Of a DNA stretch of 64,000 bases, positions 33,889 to 41,778 are shown piece after piece. Source of the stretch: Pandoraea eparura (lineage in GTDB: Bacteria; Pseudomonadota; Gammaproteobacteria; Burkholderiales; Burkholderiaceae); NCBI RefSeq assembly GCF_902459725.1, contig NZ_CABPSH010000006.1, forward strand, positions 124,001-188,000, read 5' to 3'. The translations under genes and the position numbers were made by a program. Each line of letters begins with the position of its first letter. Position 1 is the first letter of the stretch. Below the pieces are notes generated by a model. It saw only the letters and a list, made by a program, of their open reading frames with translations, made no database searches and was not told the DNA's origin.

Positions 33889-35808
33889 ATGACGCCCCGT
33901 CCTGCGCCTTCCCCGCACGGCGCGTCCGCCGGGGACTCGTTGCCGGCGAGCGGTGCCGCCGACCTGCCGGCGCATGGCTGGCGGGCGTTCGTCGGCGGCC
34001 TCGATCGCGCCATCGGCTGGCTCACGGAGATTCCCGCGGCGATGCTCGTGCTTGCGGACATCCTCGTCATGCTCGCCGGCGTGATCGCCCGCTACGTGTT
34101 CCATGCCCCGCTGGTCTGGGGCGACGAACTCGCCGGCATTCTGTTTCTCTGGATGTCGATGCTCGGGGCCGTGGTCGCGCTGCGACGCGGCGAGCATATG
34201 CGCATGACGGCGTTCGTCGGCAAGGCGTCGCCGTCCACGCGGGCCTTCCTCGACGTGCTGGCGATTGCCGCCGCGCTCGCGTTCCTGATGCTCATTGTGC
34301 ATCCGGCGTACGAGTATGCGTCGGAGGAGGCGTTCGTGATCACGCCTGCGATGGAGATCAGCAACGCCTGGCGGGCGGCGGCATTGCCGGTCGGCGTGGC
34401 GCTGATGCTCGTGGTGAGCGTGCTGCGGCTGCTGCGCACGGCGCCGGCATCGCGGGTGATCCAGGCGGTGGCGCTGGTGTGCGTGGTGTGCGTGGGCTTC
34501 TGGCTGCTCGGGCCGTTGTTGGCGCCGCTCGGGCGCTGGAATCTGGTCATCTTCTTCGCCGGTGTGGTCGGTGCGTGTGTGTTCGCGGGTGTGCCGATCG
34601 CCTTCTCGTTCGCCCTGGCGACCTTCGGCTTTCTCGCGTTGACGACCCGCACCCCGATGGTCGTGCTCGTCGGCCGGATGGACGAGGGCATGTCGCACCT
34701 GATCCTGCTGGCCGTGCCGCTGTTCGTTTTCCTCGGGCTGTTGATCGAGATGACGGGCATGGCGCGGGCAATGGTGCAGTTTCTCGCGAGCCTGCTCGGC
34801 CACGTGCGCGGCGGCCTGAGCTATGTGCTCATTGGCGGGATGTACCTGGTCTCGGGCATTTCCGGTTCCAAGGCGGCCGACATGGCGGCCATCGCCCCGG
34901 TGCTGTTCCCTGAGATGAAGAAGCGCGGGGCCGATCCCGGTGATCTCGTGGCGTTGCTCTCGACGACGGGCGCGCAGACCGAGACCATTCCGCCCTCGAT
35001 CGTGCTGATCACCATCGGGTCGGTGACGGGCGTGTCGATCTCGGCGTTGTTCACCGGGGGCTTGCTGCCCGGCGTGGTGCTCGGCATCGCGCTGTGCAGC
35101 GTGGTGTGGTGGCGCTATCGCCGCGAGGATCTGTCCGGCGTCGAGAAGGCGAAGAAAGGCGAGGTGTGGCGCGCCTTCGTCTACGCGTTGCCGGCAGTGG
35201 CGCTGCCGTTCGTGATTCGAGCGGCGGTGGTCGAGGGCATTGCGACGGCCACCGAGGTGTCGACCATCGGCATCGCCTATTCGGTCGTGGCGGGCTTGTT
35301 GCTCTATCGCAAGTTCGATACGCGGCGCCTGCTGCCGATGCTGATCGAGACAGCGGCCTTGTCGGGCGCGATCATCTTCATCATCGGTGCGGCGACCGGC
35401 ATGGCGTGGGGGCTCACGCAATCGGGCTTTGCGCAGGACTTCGCGGCCGCGATGGAGCGGGTGCCCGGCGGCAGTGCGGGTTTCATCGTGGTGTCCATCG
35501 TCGCGTTCATCGTGCTGGGCAGCGTGCTGGAGGGCATTCCCGCCATCGTGCTGTTCGGGCCGCTGATGTTTCCGATCGCCCGTGCGGTCGGTGTGCACGA
35601 GGTGCATTACGCGATGATAGTGGTGCTCTCGATGGGACTGGGCCTGTTCGCGCCGCCCTTTGGCGTCGGGTACTACGCCGCGTGTGCCATCGGCAAGGTC
35701 GATCCCGCGAAAGGCATGCGCGCGATCTGGGGCTATCTCGCGGCGCTCATTGTCGGGTTGATCTGTGTGGCGGCAATTCCCTGGATTTCCATCGGATTCC
35801 TTCACTGA
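33889..35808 (+). CDS. TRAP transporter fused permease (DctQ-DctM)
   Basis: This 639-residue inner-membrane protein has a DctQ part (about residues 40-200, with WGDELAG) and a DctM part (about 215-639) carrying SGISGSKAADMAA and TETIPPS. It is collinear with, and similar to, the fused permease at 3204, but has a longer hydrophilic N-terminus. The start at 33889 follows the DctP stop by 1 base (TGAGATG). With the DctP at 32835 it completes the second TRAP system in the window. A 159-base spacer with no visible gene precedes the VOC protein. Confidence 0.93.
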   Translation: MTPRPAPSPHGASAGDSLPASGAADLPAHGWRAFVGGLDRAIGWLTEIPAAMLVLADILVMLAGVIARYVFHAPLVWGDELAGILFLWMSMLGAVVALRRGEHMRMTAFVGKASPSTRAFLDVLAIAAALAFLMLIVHPAYEYASEEAFVITPAMEISNAWRAAALPVGVALMLVVSVLRLLRTAPASRVIQAVALVCVVCVGFWLLGPLLAPLGRWNLVIFFAGVVGACVFAGVPIAFSFALATFGFLALTTRTPMVVLVGRMDEGMSHLILLAVPLFVFLGLLIEMTGMARAMVQFLASLLGHVRGGLSYVLIGGMYLVSGISGSKAADMAAIAPVLFPEMKKRGADPGDLVALLSTTGAQTETIPPSIVLITIGSVTGVSISALFTGGLLPGVVLGIALCSVVWWRYRREDLSGVEKAKKGEVWRAFVYALPAVALPFVIRAAVVEGIATATEVSTIGIAYSVVAGLLLYRKFDTRRLLPMLIETAALSGAIIFIIGAATGMAWGLTQSGFAQDFAAAMERVPGGSAGFIVVSIVAFIVLGSVLEGIPAIVLFGPLMFPIARAVGVHEVHYAMIVVLSMGLGLFAPPFGVGYYAACAIGKVDPAKGMRAIWGYLAALIVGLICVAAIPWISIGFLH

Positions 35809-35967
35809 CGACGCACACCTGGCACTCGAAACCAACGACGCGGCGAGCGCCCCGATACGCGGGCGTCCAACAACACCTTCGACGATGGCGGCGAGCGGGG
35901 CGAACCCGCCTCGCGTGGCGCCGCACATCCAGACCGCACGCGACAGACAAGACAACAGGGAAGACCC

Positions 35968-36522
35968 ATGAGCAGATTCTTCGGCGAGATTCGCCAGGTG
36001 GCATACCTCGTGCCGGATATCGAGGCGGCAATGACCTACTGGTCGAACGTGCTCGGTGTCGGGCCGTGGTACTACAACCCCAAGGTACCGATCCGCAACT
36101 ACACGTATCGCGGCGAGCACTTCGAGCCGCACAACGCCGTGGCGCTGGCGAACGCGGGCGGCCTGCAGATCGAGTTGCTGCAGATCCGCAACGACGTACC
36201 GTCGATGTATCGGGACTTCCTCAACGCCGGGCGCAGCGGGGCACAGCATGTTGCCTACTGGACCGAGCACTTTGACGCCGATCTGGCGCGCGCGCGTGAC
36301 GCCGGCTTCGAAGTCTGCATGAGCGGCGAGGTGGGCGAGAACGGCCGCTTCGTCTACTTCGAAGACCGCAGTGCCGACCCCGGCTGTCATCCCGGTACGA
36401 CCATCGAGCTGTCCGAAGTCGCCGGCCCGAAGGGCAAGCTCTTCACTATGATTCGCGAGGCCGCCGCCGTCTGGGACGGCACCGACCCCGTTCGCGAATT
36501 TCCGGATCTCACGACGCTATGA
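35968..36522 (+). CDS. VOC-superfamily (glyoxalase/dioxygenase-fold) protein
   Basis: This 184-residue protein has two beta-alpha-beta3 modules of the vicinal oxygen chelate fold: RQVAYLVPDIEAAMTYW at the N-terminus and GAQHVAYWTEHFDADLARA in the second half. Possible metal ligands are in QHVAYW and TTIELSE. VOC proteins include epimerases, isomerases, lyases and dioxygenases, so the reaction is open; in this cluster an isomerase or epimerase of a sugar-acid intermediate is plausible. GGGAAGACCC precedes the ATG. Its stop overlaps the RuBisCO-like protein start (ATGA at 36519), which indicates tight coupling with that enzyme. Confidence 0.82.
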   Translation: MSRFFGEIRQVAYLVPDIEAAMTYWSNVLGVGPWYYNPKVPIRNYTYRGEHFEPHNAVALANAGGLQIELLQIRNDVPSMYRDFLNAGRSGAQHVAYWTEHFDADLARARDAGFEVCMSGEVGENGRFVYFEDRSADPGCHPGTTIELSEVAGPKGKLFTMIREAAAVWDGTDPVREFPDLTTL

Positions 36523-37799
36523 GTGCAACCCTGTCTGCCACTTATCTGATCGAGACGCCGCTCGATCCGCGCAAGGTCGCCGAGGTCATGGCCGGCGAGC
36601 AGTCCTGCGGCACGTTTACCCGCGTGGCGGGGGAGACCGATGCGCTGCGTGAGCGCGCGCGTGCCATGGTCGAAGCGGTCGATCCCGTGGGCCACGTGGC
36701 GCAGCCGTCGTTGCCGAACGCGTTTCTCGAGCGCAAGGGCATCGGTGGCCCGTGGCATCGCGCCCGGGTCCGGATCGCCTTTCCGTATGAGAACGTCGGC
36801 GTGAACCTGCCGACGCTCGCGGCAACCCTTGCCGGTAATCTGTACGACCTGGGCGAGGTGACGGGCATGCGGCTGGAGCGCGTCGCGTTGCCGACGAGCT
36901 ACCGCCAGCAGTTCGACTTTCCGCACTACGGCATCGCGGGAACCCGCCAGGCGACCGGTGTGCGCGAAGGCGCGCTGGTCGGCACGATCCTCAAGCCGAA
37001 CGTGGGCATGAGCGCCGGGGAGACGGCGGCGCTGGTGGCGCGGTTGTGCGCGGCGGGCGTCGACTTCATCAAGGACGATGAGGTGTGCGCGAACCCCGTG
37101 CATGCGCCGCTCGCGCAGCGTGTGCCCGCTGTGATGGCCGTCGTGCGCGAGCATCGCGCGCATACCGGCAAGCAGGTGATGGTGGCGTTCAACATCACTG
37201 ACGAAACGGACGCCATGCGACGACATGCCGATCTCGTGGCGCGCGAAGGCGGCAATTGTGTCATGGTGAGCCTGAACTGGTGCGGTTTCTCCGCCGTGCA
37301 GACGCTACGTCGGCACACCGATCTGGCGATCCACGCCCATCGAAACGGCTACGGTGCGATGTCGCGTGATCCGATGCTGGGCATCGGTTTTCAGGCCTAT
37401 CAAACGCTCTGGCGCCTGGCTGGCGTCGATCACATGCATGTGCATGGCTTGCAAGGCAAGTTCGCACAGACCGACGAGGAGGTGATCGAGTCGGCGCACG
37501 ACTGCTATACGCCGCTGGCCGTCGACGCCACGGGGCACGACATCGAACGGGACCAGGTGATGCCGGCGTTCTCCTCGGGGCAATGGGCCGGCACGGTGCC
37601 GGCGACCTGGCGTGCCGTTGGCCGCGACGATCTGCTCTTCATGGCGGGCGGCGGCATTCTGGCGCATCCCGACGGCCCGGCCGCGGGGGTGCAGAGTCTG
37701 CGCGACGCGTGGGGCGCGGTGCGTGCCGGCCAGTCGCTTGACGACGCGTCCCGCGACGCGCCCGCGCTGGCGGCCGCGTTGCGATTCTTCGGCCATTGA
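36519..37799 (+). CDS. RuBisCO-like protein (form IV), OiaX-type candidate
   Basis: This 426-residue RuBisCO large-subunit homolog keeps several active-site features: KPNVG (Lys159, matching RuBisCO Lys175), FIKDDE (Lys185, the carbamylated Lys201 position, with Asp187 and Glu188), HRNG (His274), LQGK (Lys314, the loop-6 Lys334 position) and GGGILAHPDG. Asn161 replaces Lys177, so CO2 fixation is not expected. RuBisCO-like proteins paired with a DUF1537 kinase act in apionate breakdown, where OiaX cleaves phosphorylated 3-oxo-isoapionate made by OiaK. That pairing is exactly present here. The gene overlaps the VOC gene by 4 bases, and the kinase ATG follows its stop by 11 bases. The exact substrate is inferred. 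Confidence 0.87.
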   Translation: MSATLSATYLIETPLDPRKVAEVMAGEQSCGTFTRVAGETDALRERARAMVEAVDPVGHVAQPSLPNAFLERKGIGGPWHRARVRIAFPYENVGVNLPTLAATLAGNLYDLGEVTGMRLERVALPTSYRQQFDFPHYGIAGTRQATGVREGALVGTILKPNVGMSAGETAALVARLCAAGVDFIKDDEVCANPVHAPLAQRVPAVMAVVREHRAHTGKQVMVAFNITDETDAMRRHADLVAREGGNCVMVSLNWCGFSAVQTLRRHTDLAIHAHRNGYGAMSRDPMLGIGFQAYQTLWRLAGVDHMHVHGLQGKFAQTDEEVIESAHDCYTPLAVDATGHDIERDQVMPAFSSGQWAGTVPATWRAVGRDDLLFMAGGGILAHPDGPAAGVQSLRDAWGAVRAGQSLDDASRDAPALAAALRFFGH

Positions 37800-37810
37800 G
37801 CGGTGCCGTT

Positions 37811-39247
37811 ATGTCTATCGAAGCTCAGTCGGCGATGATGCATCGCCCCCAACTGCTGTATTACGGCGACGACTTCACCGGTGCGACGGATACGCTGGCG
37901 AGTGCGGCACGCGCGGGATTGCGCAGCATCCTGCTGTTCGCGCCGCCGGATGCGGCCCGTCTCGCCATGCTCGGGGCGATCGATTGCCTGGGGATTGCCG
38001 GGCTGTCGCGTTCGCTCGCACCGACTCATATGCGAGAGGAGCTGGCGCCGATCGCGGAGCTGGCGCGGGCATTACGGCCAACGGTGCTGCATTACAAGAC
38101 GTGCTCGACGTTCGACAGCGCGCCGGAGGTGGGGAGCATCGGCGAGGCGGTTCGCATGTTGTCGCCGTCCATGCCAAGTCCGTGGGTTGCGATCGTCGGG
38201 GGGCAGCCCAATCTCGGCCGCTACTGCCTCTTCGGCAATCTCTTTGCCGCGGCTGGCGCCGGCGGCGAGGTCGCGCGCATCGACCGGCATCCGACGATGA
38301 GCCGTCATCCAGTGACGCCGATGCACGAAGCCGATCTGCGTCGGCATCTGGCGCAGCAGGGCCTGACCGATGTCGGTCTCGTGCCATGGACCTGCTACGA
38401 GACGTCGCCGGGGGGCGGGGTTGGCGAGGTCGCGACGACGAGCGCCGTGTCGGCGCGTGTCGACGCCCTTCGCGCCGAGGGCGTGGTCAATATCCTCTGG
38501 GATGTGGCCAGACAGGGCGACCTGCCGCAGATCGGCGCGCAACTCTGGAGCGCGGCGCGGCGCGCACCGTTGTTGGCCGTGGGACCGAGCAGCGTGACAC
38601 AGGCGCTGGCGAGCGCGATGGCGCGCGGTGGCCAGACGTCAAGCGACGAGATTCCGGCGGCGCAGGGGCCGGTGCTGGTGCTGGCGGGGAGTTTGTCGCC
38701 GGTGACGGCGGCTCAGGTGACGGCCGCCGTGTCGTTCGAGGTCGTGCGCCTGGACGCCGCGCGACTGATCGAGCCGGACGGGCGCTACTGCCGCGAGGCC
38801 GCCGCGCAACTGGCCGGACACCTTCGCGCCGGACGCCATGCGCTCGCCTGCACCGTGCCATCGGGTGCGCGTGCGGCTGAGCCGTCGGCCAATTCGTCGA
38901 CCGATTCGTCAACCGAAGCATCGACGCAGGATCGGGCGGTCTCTGCGCTCGCGTTGGCACAGGCGGGCGGGCGCCTGCTCAGGCAAGTGCTGGACGAGGT
39001 GCCGGTCTCCCGCATGGCGATTGCGGGCGGCGACACGTCGAGCCACGGGGTGCGCGCGCTTGATGCCTGGGGCCTGGCGTATGCGGGTATGGTCTCGCCG
39101 GGCGCGCCGTTGTGCCGGCTGCGCAGCGATGCGCCCGCGCTCGACGGCATGGAGATTGTGCTCAAGGGCGGGCAGATGGGCGGGGTCGACTTGTTCGAGC
39201 GCCTGGTGCACGGCACGGCGTCACCTACCGCGCCGCTCAGTGCTTGA
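37811..39247 (+). CDS. Four-carbon acid sugar kinase family (DUF1537) protein, OiaK-type candidate
   Basis: This 478-residue kinase has the N-terminal YYGDDFTGATD motif (DUF1537 sugar-binding domain) and the C-terminal nucleotide-binding motif AIAGGDTSSHG followed by LKGGQMGG. Relatives phosphorylate erythronate, threonate, 3-oxo-tetronates or 3-oxo-isoapionate. Sitting right after a RuBisCO-like protein gene, it most resembles OiaK, whose product is the OiaX substrate. The ATG at 37811 was chosen; a TTG at 37796 overlaps the previous stop but is less likely. A Ser/Thr/Ala linker rich in NSSTDSSTEAST lies at about residues 360-372. Its 3' end overlaps the convergent IclR gene by 11 bases. Confidence 0.87.
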   Translation: MSIEAQSAMMHRPQLLYYGDDFTGATDTLASAARAGLRSILLFAPPDAARLAMLGAIDCLGIAGLSRSLAPTHMREELAPIAELARALRPTVLHYKTCSTFDSAPEVGSIGEAVRMLSPSMPSPWVAIVGGQPNLGRYCLFGNLFAAAGAGGEVARIDRHPTMSRHPVTPMHEADLRRHLAQQGLTDVGLVPWTCYETSPGGGVGEVATTSAVSARVDALRAEGVVNILWDVARQGDLPQIGAQLWSAARRAPLLAVGPSSVTQALASAMARGGQTSSDEIPAAQGPVLVLAGSLSPVTAAQVTAAVSFEVVRLDAARLIEPDGRYCREAAAQLAGHLRAGRHALACTVPSGARAAEPSANSSTDSSTEASTQDRAVSALALAQAGGRLLRQVLDEVPVSRMAIAGGDTSSHGVRALDAWGLAYAGMVSPGAPLCRLRSDAPALDGMEIVLKGGQMGGVDLFERLVHGTASPTAPLSA

Positions 39248-40001
39248 AGGTTTTCGCCGTTTCCTCGGCGGCGAACCGCAGCGCGGGCTCGAAGGCGAGC
39301 AGATCGTCGAGCGTCAGCCGACCGATGGGTGCCTGCACCGCGATGGCCGCGCAGGCGCGATTGCGGTTGAGCATGACCGGCACCGCAATTGCAATCAAGC
39401 CCTGCAAGTGCTCCTGATTGTTGATCCCCATCTTGCGCCGTCGGGTGCGTTCGAGTTCGGCGCGAAATTCGTCGCGATCGGTAAACGTGTGCTCCGCGAA
39501 TTTGCGCAGCGGCAGGGTGTCGATCAACCGTTCGCGTCGTTCCTTCGGCAGAAAGCTCAGTAGCAACTTGCCGCTCGCCGAGCAATGCATCGGCACATGC
39601 GAGCCCGGCTGCAGGTGCATGCGCAGCGGCCATTCCGTCTCGACACGATCCACATAAATCACGTCGTTGCCCGAGAGCATCGTGAGGTTGCACGTCTCGC
39701 CGATGCGCGCGACCAGTTGTTCCAGCAAGCCGTGCCGCGCGGCGGCGGCGCCCGTTTGCATCAGCACGTTGATGGCCAGCGCACGAACGCGCGGCGAGCA
39801 TTCGTAGCGGCGGTCGTTCGCGCTGCGCGTGATGAGCCAGGCGTCCTTGAGCTGGGTGAGGATGCGATGCACCGTCTGCTTTGGCAGACCCAGCGCGTTG
39901 ACCAGATCCATCATCGAGAGCGGCCCGCCTGCGGTGGCCAGTGTCTCGAGCACGCGAAAAGCGCGCACTGCGGCTGCGTTCGATTGATTCGATGCCGTCA
40001 T
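39237..40001 (-). CDS. IclR-family transcriptional regulator
   Basis: This 254-residue IclR regulator has an N-terminal winged helix (FRVLETLATAGGPLSMMDLV, then GLPKQTVHRILTQL) and a C-terminal effector domain (NLTMLSGNDVIYVDRVE, CSASGKLLLSF). The ATG at 40001 has AGGAGAAGGAGACGAC upstream, so the longer reading to 40226 is rejected. It is divergent from the acylating aldehyde dehydrogenase gene at 40294 and in the place where sau clusters carry their regulator, so it probably controls that operon. Control of the convergent sugar-acid cluster instead is possible but less likely, since that cluster has its own LacI-type regulator. Confidence 0.9.
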   Translation of the reverse strand: MTASNQSNAAAVRAFRVLETLATAGGPLSMMDLVNALGLPKQTVHRILTQLKDAWLITRSANDRRYECSPRVRALAINVLMQTGAAAARHGLLEQLVARIGETCNLTMLSGNDVIYVDRVETEWPLRMHLQPGSHVPMHCSASGKLLLSFLPKERRERLIDTLPLRKFAEHTFTDRDEFRAELERTRRRKMGINNQEHLQGLIAIAVPVMLNRNRACAAIAVQAPIGRLTLDDLLAFEPALRFAAEETAKTFKH

Positions 40002-40138
40002 GTCGTCTCCTTCTCCTGATGCGCCGTCCCGCGCCGTCCTTGTCTGTCCATATGACGGATTCGACACGTCGTACCCACGATCTCTTCGTCTGTCCTGCGC
40101 GGTTACCTCCGATTCTGCATCGTTTTCATTACTTTTGC

Positions 40139-40204
40139 GGACCGTATCGGTCCCGAATATCGAGACGACCGGTACACACGCATCAGGTGTCCGGTTTGTC
40201 CGGA
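40139..40204. promoter_or_regulatory. Two short palindromes, candidate IclR operators
   Basis: GGACCG-TAT-CGGTCC (40139-40153) and TCCGG-TTTGT-CCGGA (40190-40204) are perfect 15-bp inverted repeats in the 292-base spacer between the IclR gene and the divergent aldehyde dehydrogenase operon. IclR proteins typically bind imperfect palindromes of about this length. The second lies 90 bases before the dehydrogenase ATG, close to where its promoter should be. Confidence 0.4.
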
Positions 40205-40293
40205 AATTTGAGACCTGTGACGCCACCCGGTTGGCTAGATTGGAGTCGCGAACCCAAGCGACAACCCGCGCCTTGCGCCTCAGGAGACATCAC

Positions 40294-41778
40294 ATGAATT
40301 CACGGGCTTTCGGACCCATCGCCCCCCCGTCCGGCACGCACACCGATATGCACGCCGACAAGCGCGCCGACGCGCTCGCGCAGGACGTCGACGCCCAGGT
40401 CGCAGCGCTGGTCGCCCGCGCTCAGGCCGCGCAGCGCGACTTCGCAAGCGCGGGGCAACAGACGCTCGACATGGCGGCCAGTGCGGCGGCCTGGGCGATC
40501 ATGGAGCCGTCGCGTAACCGGCAACTGGCCGAACTCGCGGTGCGCGATACCGGACTCGGGAACGTCGACGACAAGTTCCAGAAGAACTTCCGCAAGACGC
40601 TCGGCCTGCTGCGCGACCTGCACGGTCGCAAGACGCATGGCGTCATCGCGCAGGACACGCGCAAGGGCATCGTCGAAATCGCACGTCCGGTGGGCGTGGT
40701 TGCGGCCATCACGCCGTCCACCAATCCCGCGGCCACCCCCGCGAACAAGATCATCAACGCGCTTAAGTGCGGCAATGCCGTGATCGTCGCGCCGTCGCCC
40801 AAAGGGCATTCCGCCTGCGCGCTGCTGCTCGATTTCATTCATGCGGAACTCGTCAAGGCCGGGCTGTCGCCAGACCTGGTGCAGATGCTGCCGGCACCGA
40901 TCACCAAGGCGGCGACGGCGGCGCTGATGCGTCAGGCGGACCTGGTGGTTGCCACCGGGTCGCAGTCGAACGTGCGCATGGCCTACACGAGCGGCACGCC
41001 GGCGTTCGGCGTGGGGGCCGGCAACGTGGCGTCCATCGTCACGGCGAGCGCCGATCTGCGCGATGCCGCGACCAAGATCGCGCGCTCCAAGACCTTCGAC
41101 AACGCAACGAGTTGTTCGTCGGAGAACAGCGTTGTCATCGAAAGCGCCGTCTACGACGCCATGCTCGACGCACTGCGTGCCGTTGGCGGCGTGCTGCTGG
41201 ATGCGAGCCAGAAGCGGGCACTTCAGGACGTCATGTGGGTGGACGGCAAGCTGGCGGGCCGTTGCACGGCGAAAGCCGCACCGACGATCGCGCAATTGGC
41301 CGGGCTTGAAGACGTGGCGGGGCAGCAGCCGGCGTTCCTGATGGTCGAGGAGTCGGGCATCGGCGCCGATCATCCGTTCTCGGGCGAAAAGCTCTCGCCG
41401 GTGCTTACCGTCTATCGCGCCAGGGACTTTGCCGATGCGGCGTCGCTCGTCGACCGGATCTATGCGTACATGGGCGCGGGGCATTCCGTCGGATTGCATG
41501 GCACGGACCCGGCGCAGGCCGTGACATTGGCCGAGACGTTGCCGGTCGCGCGCGTGATCGTCAACCAGGCGCATTGCTTCGCCACCGGCGGGAATTTCGA
41601 CAACGGCCTGCCGTTCTCGCTGTCGATGGGCTGCGGAACCTGGGGCAAGAACAACTTCACCGACAACCTCGGCTTTCGCCAGTATCTGAACGTGACGCGT
41701 GTGGCCTTCCCCATCGCGGTGGCGGTGCCAGAGGTCGACGAATTGCTGGGGGACTATTTCGGGAGGGCCGGTCGATGA
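40294..41778 (+). CDS. sauS: CoA-acylating aldehyde dehydrogenase, probable sulfoacetaldehyde dehydrogenase
   Basis: This 494-residue protein belongs to the CoA-acylating (acetaldehyde/sulfoacetaldehyde) aldehyde dehydrogenases. The catalytic cysteine is Cys274 in NATSCSSEN, the cofactor loop reads ITPSTNPAATP (139-149) and the C-terminus carries GTWGKNNFTDNLG. In sauRSTU clusters this enzyme, SauS, reduces sulfoacetyl-CoA to sulfoacetaldehyde. Here the next two genes are an AMP-forming CoA ligase and an MFS transporter, the same order. CAGGAGACATCAC precedes the ATG at 40294, and longer in-frame readings have no support. It overlaps the ligase gene by 4 bases. Succinyl- or acetyl-CoA reduction is an alternative role that sequence alone cannot exclude. 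Confidence 0.8.
   Translation: MNSRAFGPIAPPSGTHTDMHADKRADALAQDVDAQVAALVARAQAAQRDFASAGQQTLDMAASAAAWAIMEPSRNRQLAELAVRDTGLGNVDDKFQKNFRKTLGLLRDLHGRKTHGVIAQDTRKGIVEIARPVGVVAAITPSTNPAATPANKIINALKCGNAVIVAPSPKGHSACALLLDFIHAELVKAGLSPDLVQMLPAPITKAATAALMRQADLVVATGSQSNVRMAYTSGTPAFGVGAGNVASIVTASADLRDAATKIARSKTFDNATSCSSENSVVIESAVYDAMLDALRAVGGVLLDASQKRALQDVMWVDGKLAGRCTAKAAPTIAQLAGLEDVAGQQPAFLMVEESGIGADHPFSGEKLSPVLTVYRARDFADAASLVDRIYAYMGAGHSVGLHGTDPAQAVTLAETLPVARVIVNQAHCFATGGNFDNGLPFSLSMGCGTWGKNNFTDNLGFRQYLNVTRVAFPIAVAVPEVDELLGDYFGRAGR

Noticed and set aside
33760-36390. An 876-residue antisense frame opposite the second TRAP permease
   Set aside because: Its composition is dominated by His, Arg, Gln and Asp, typical of a shadow of a membrane-protein gene.
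36519-37799. Calling this gene a CO2-fixing RuBisCO
   Set aside because: The Lys177 position is Asn, no small subunit or phosphoribulokinase is present, and the kinase neighbour points to a form IV role.
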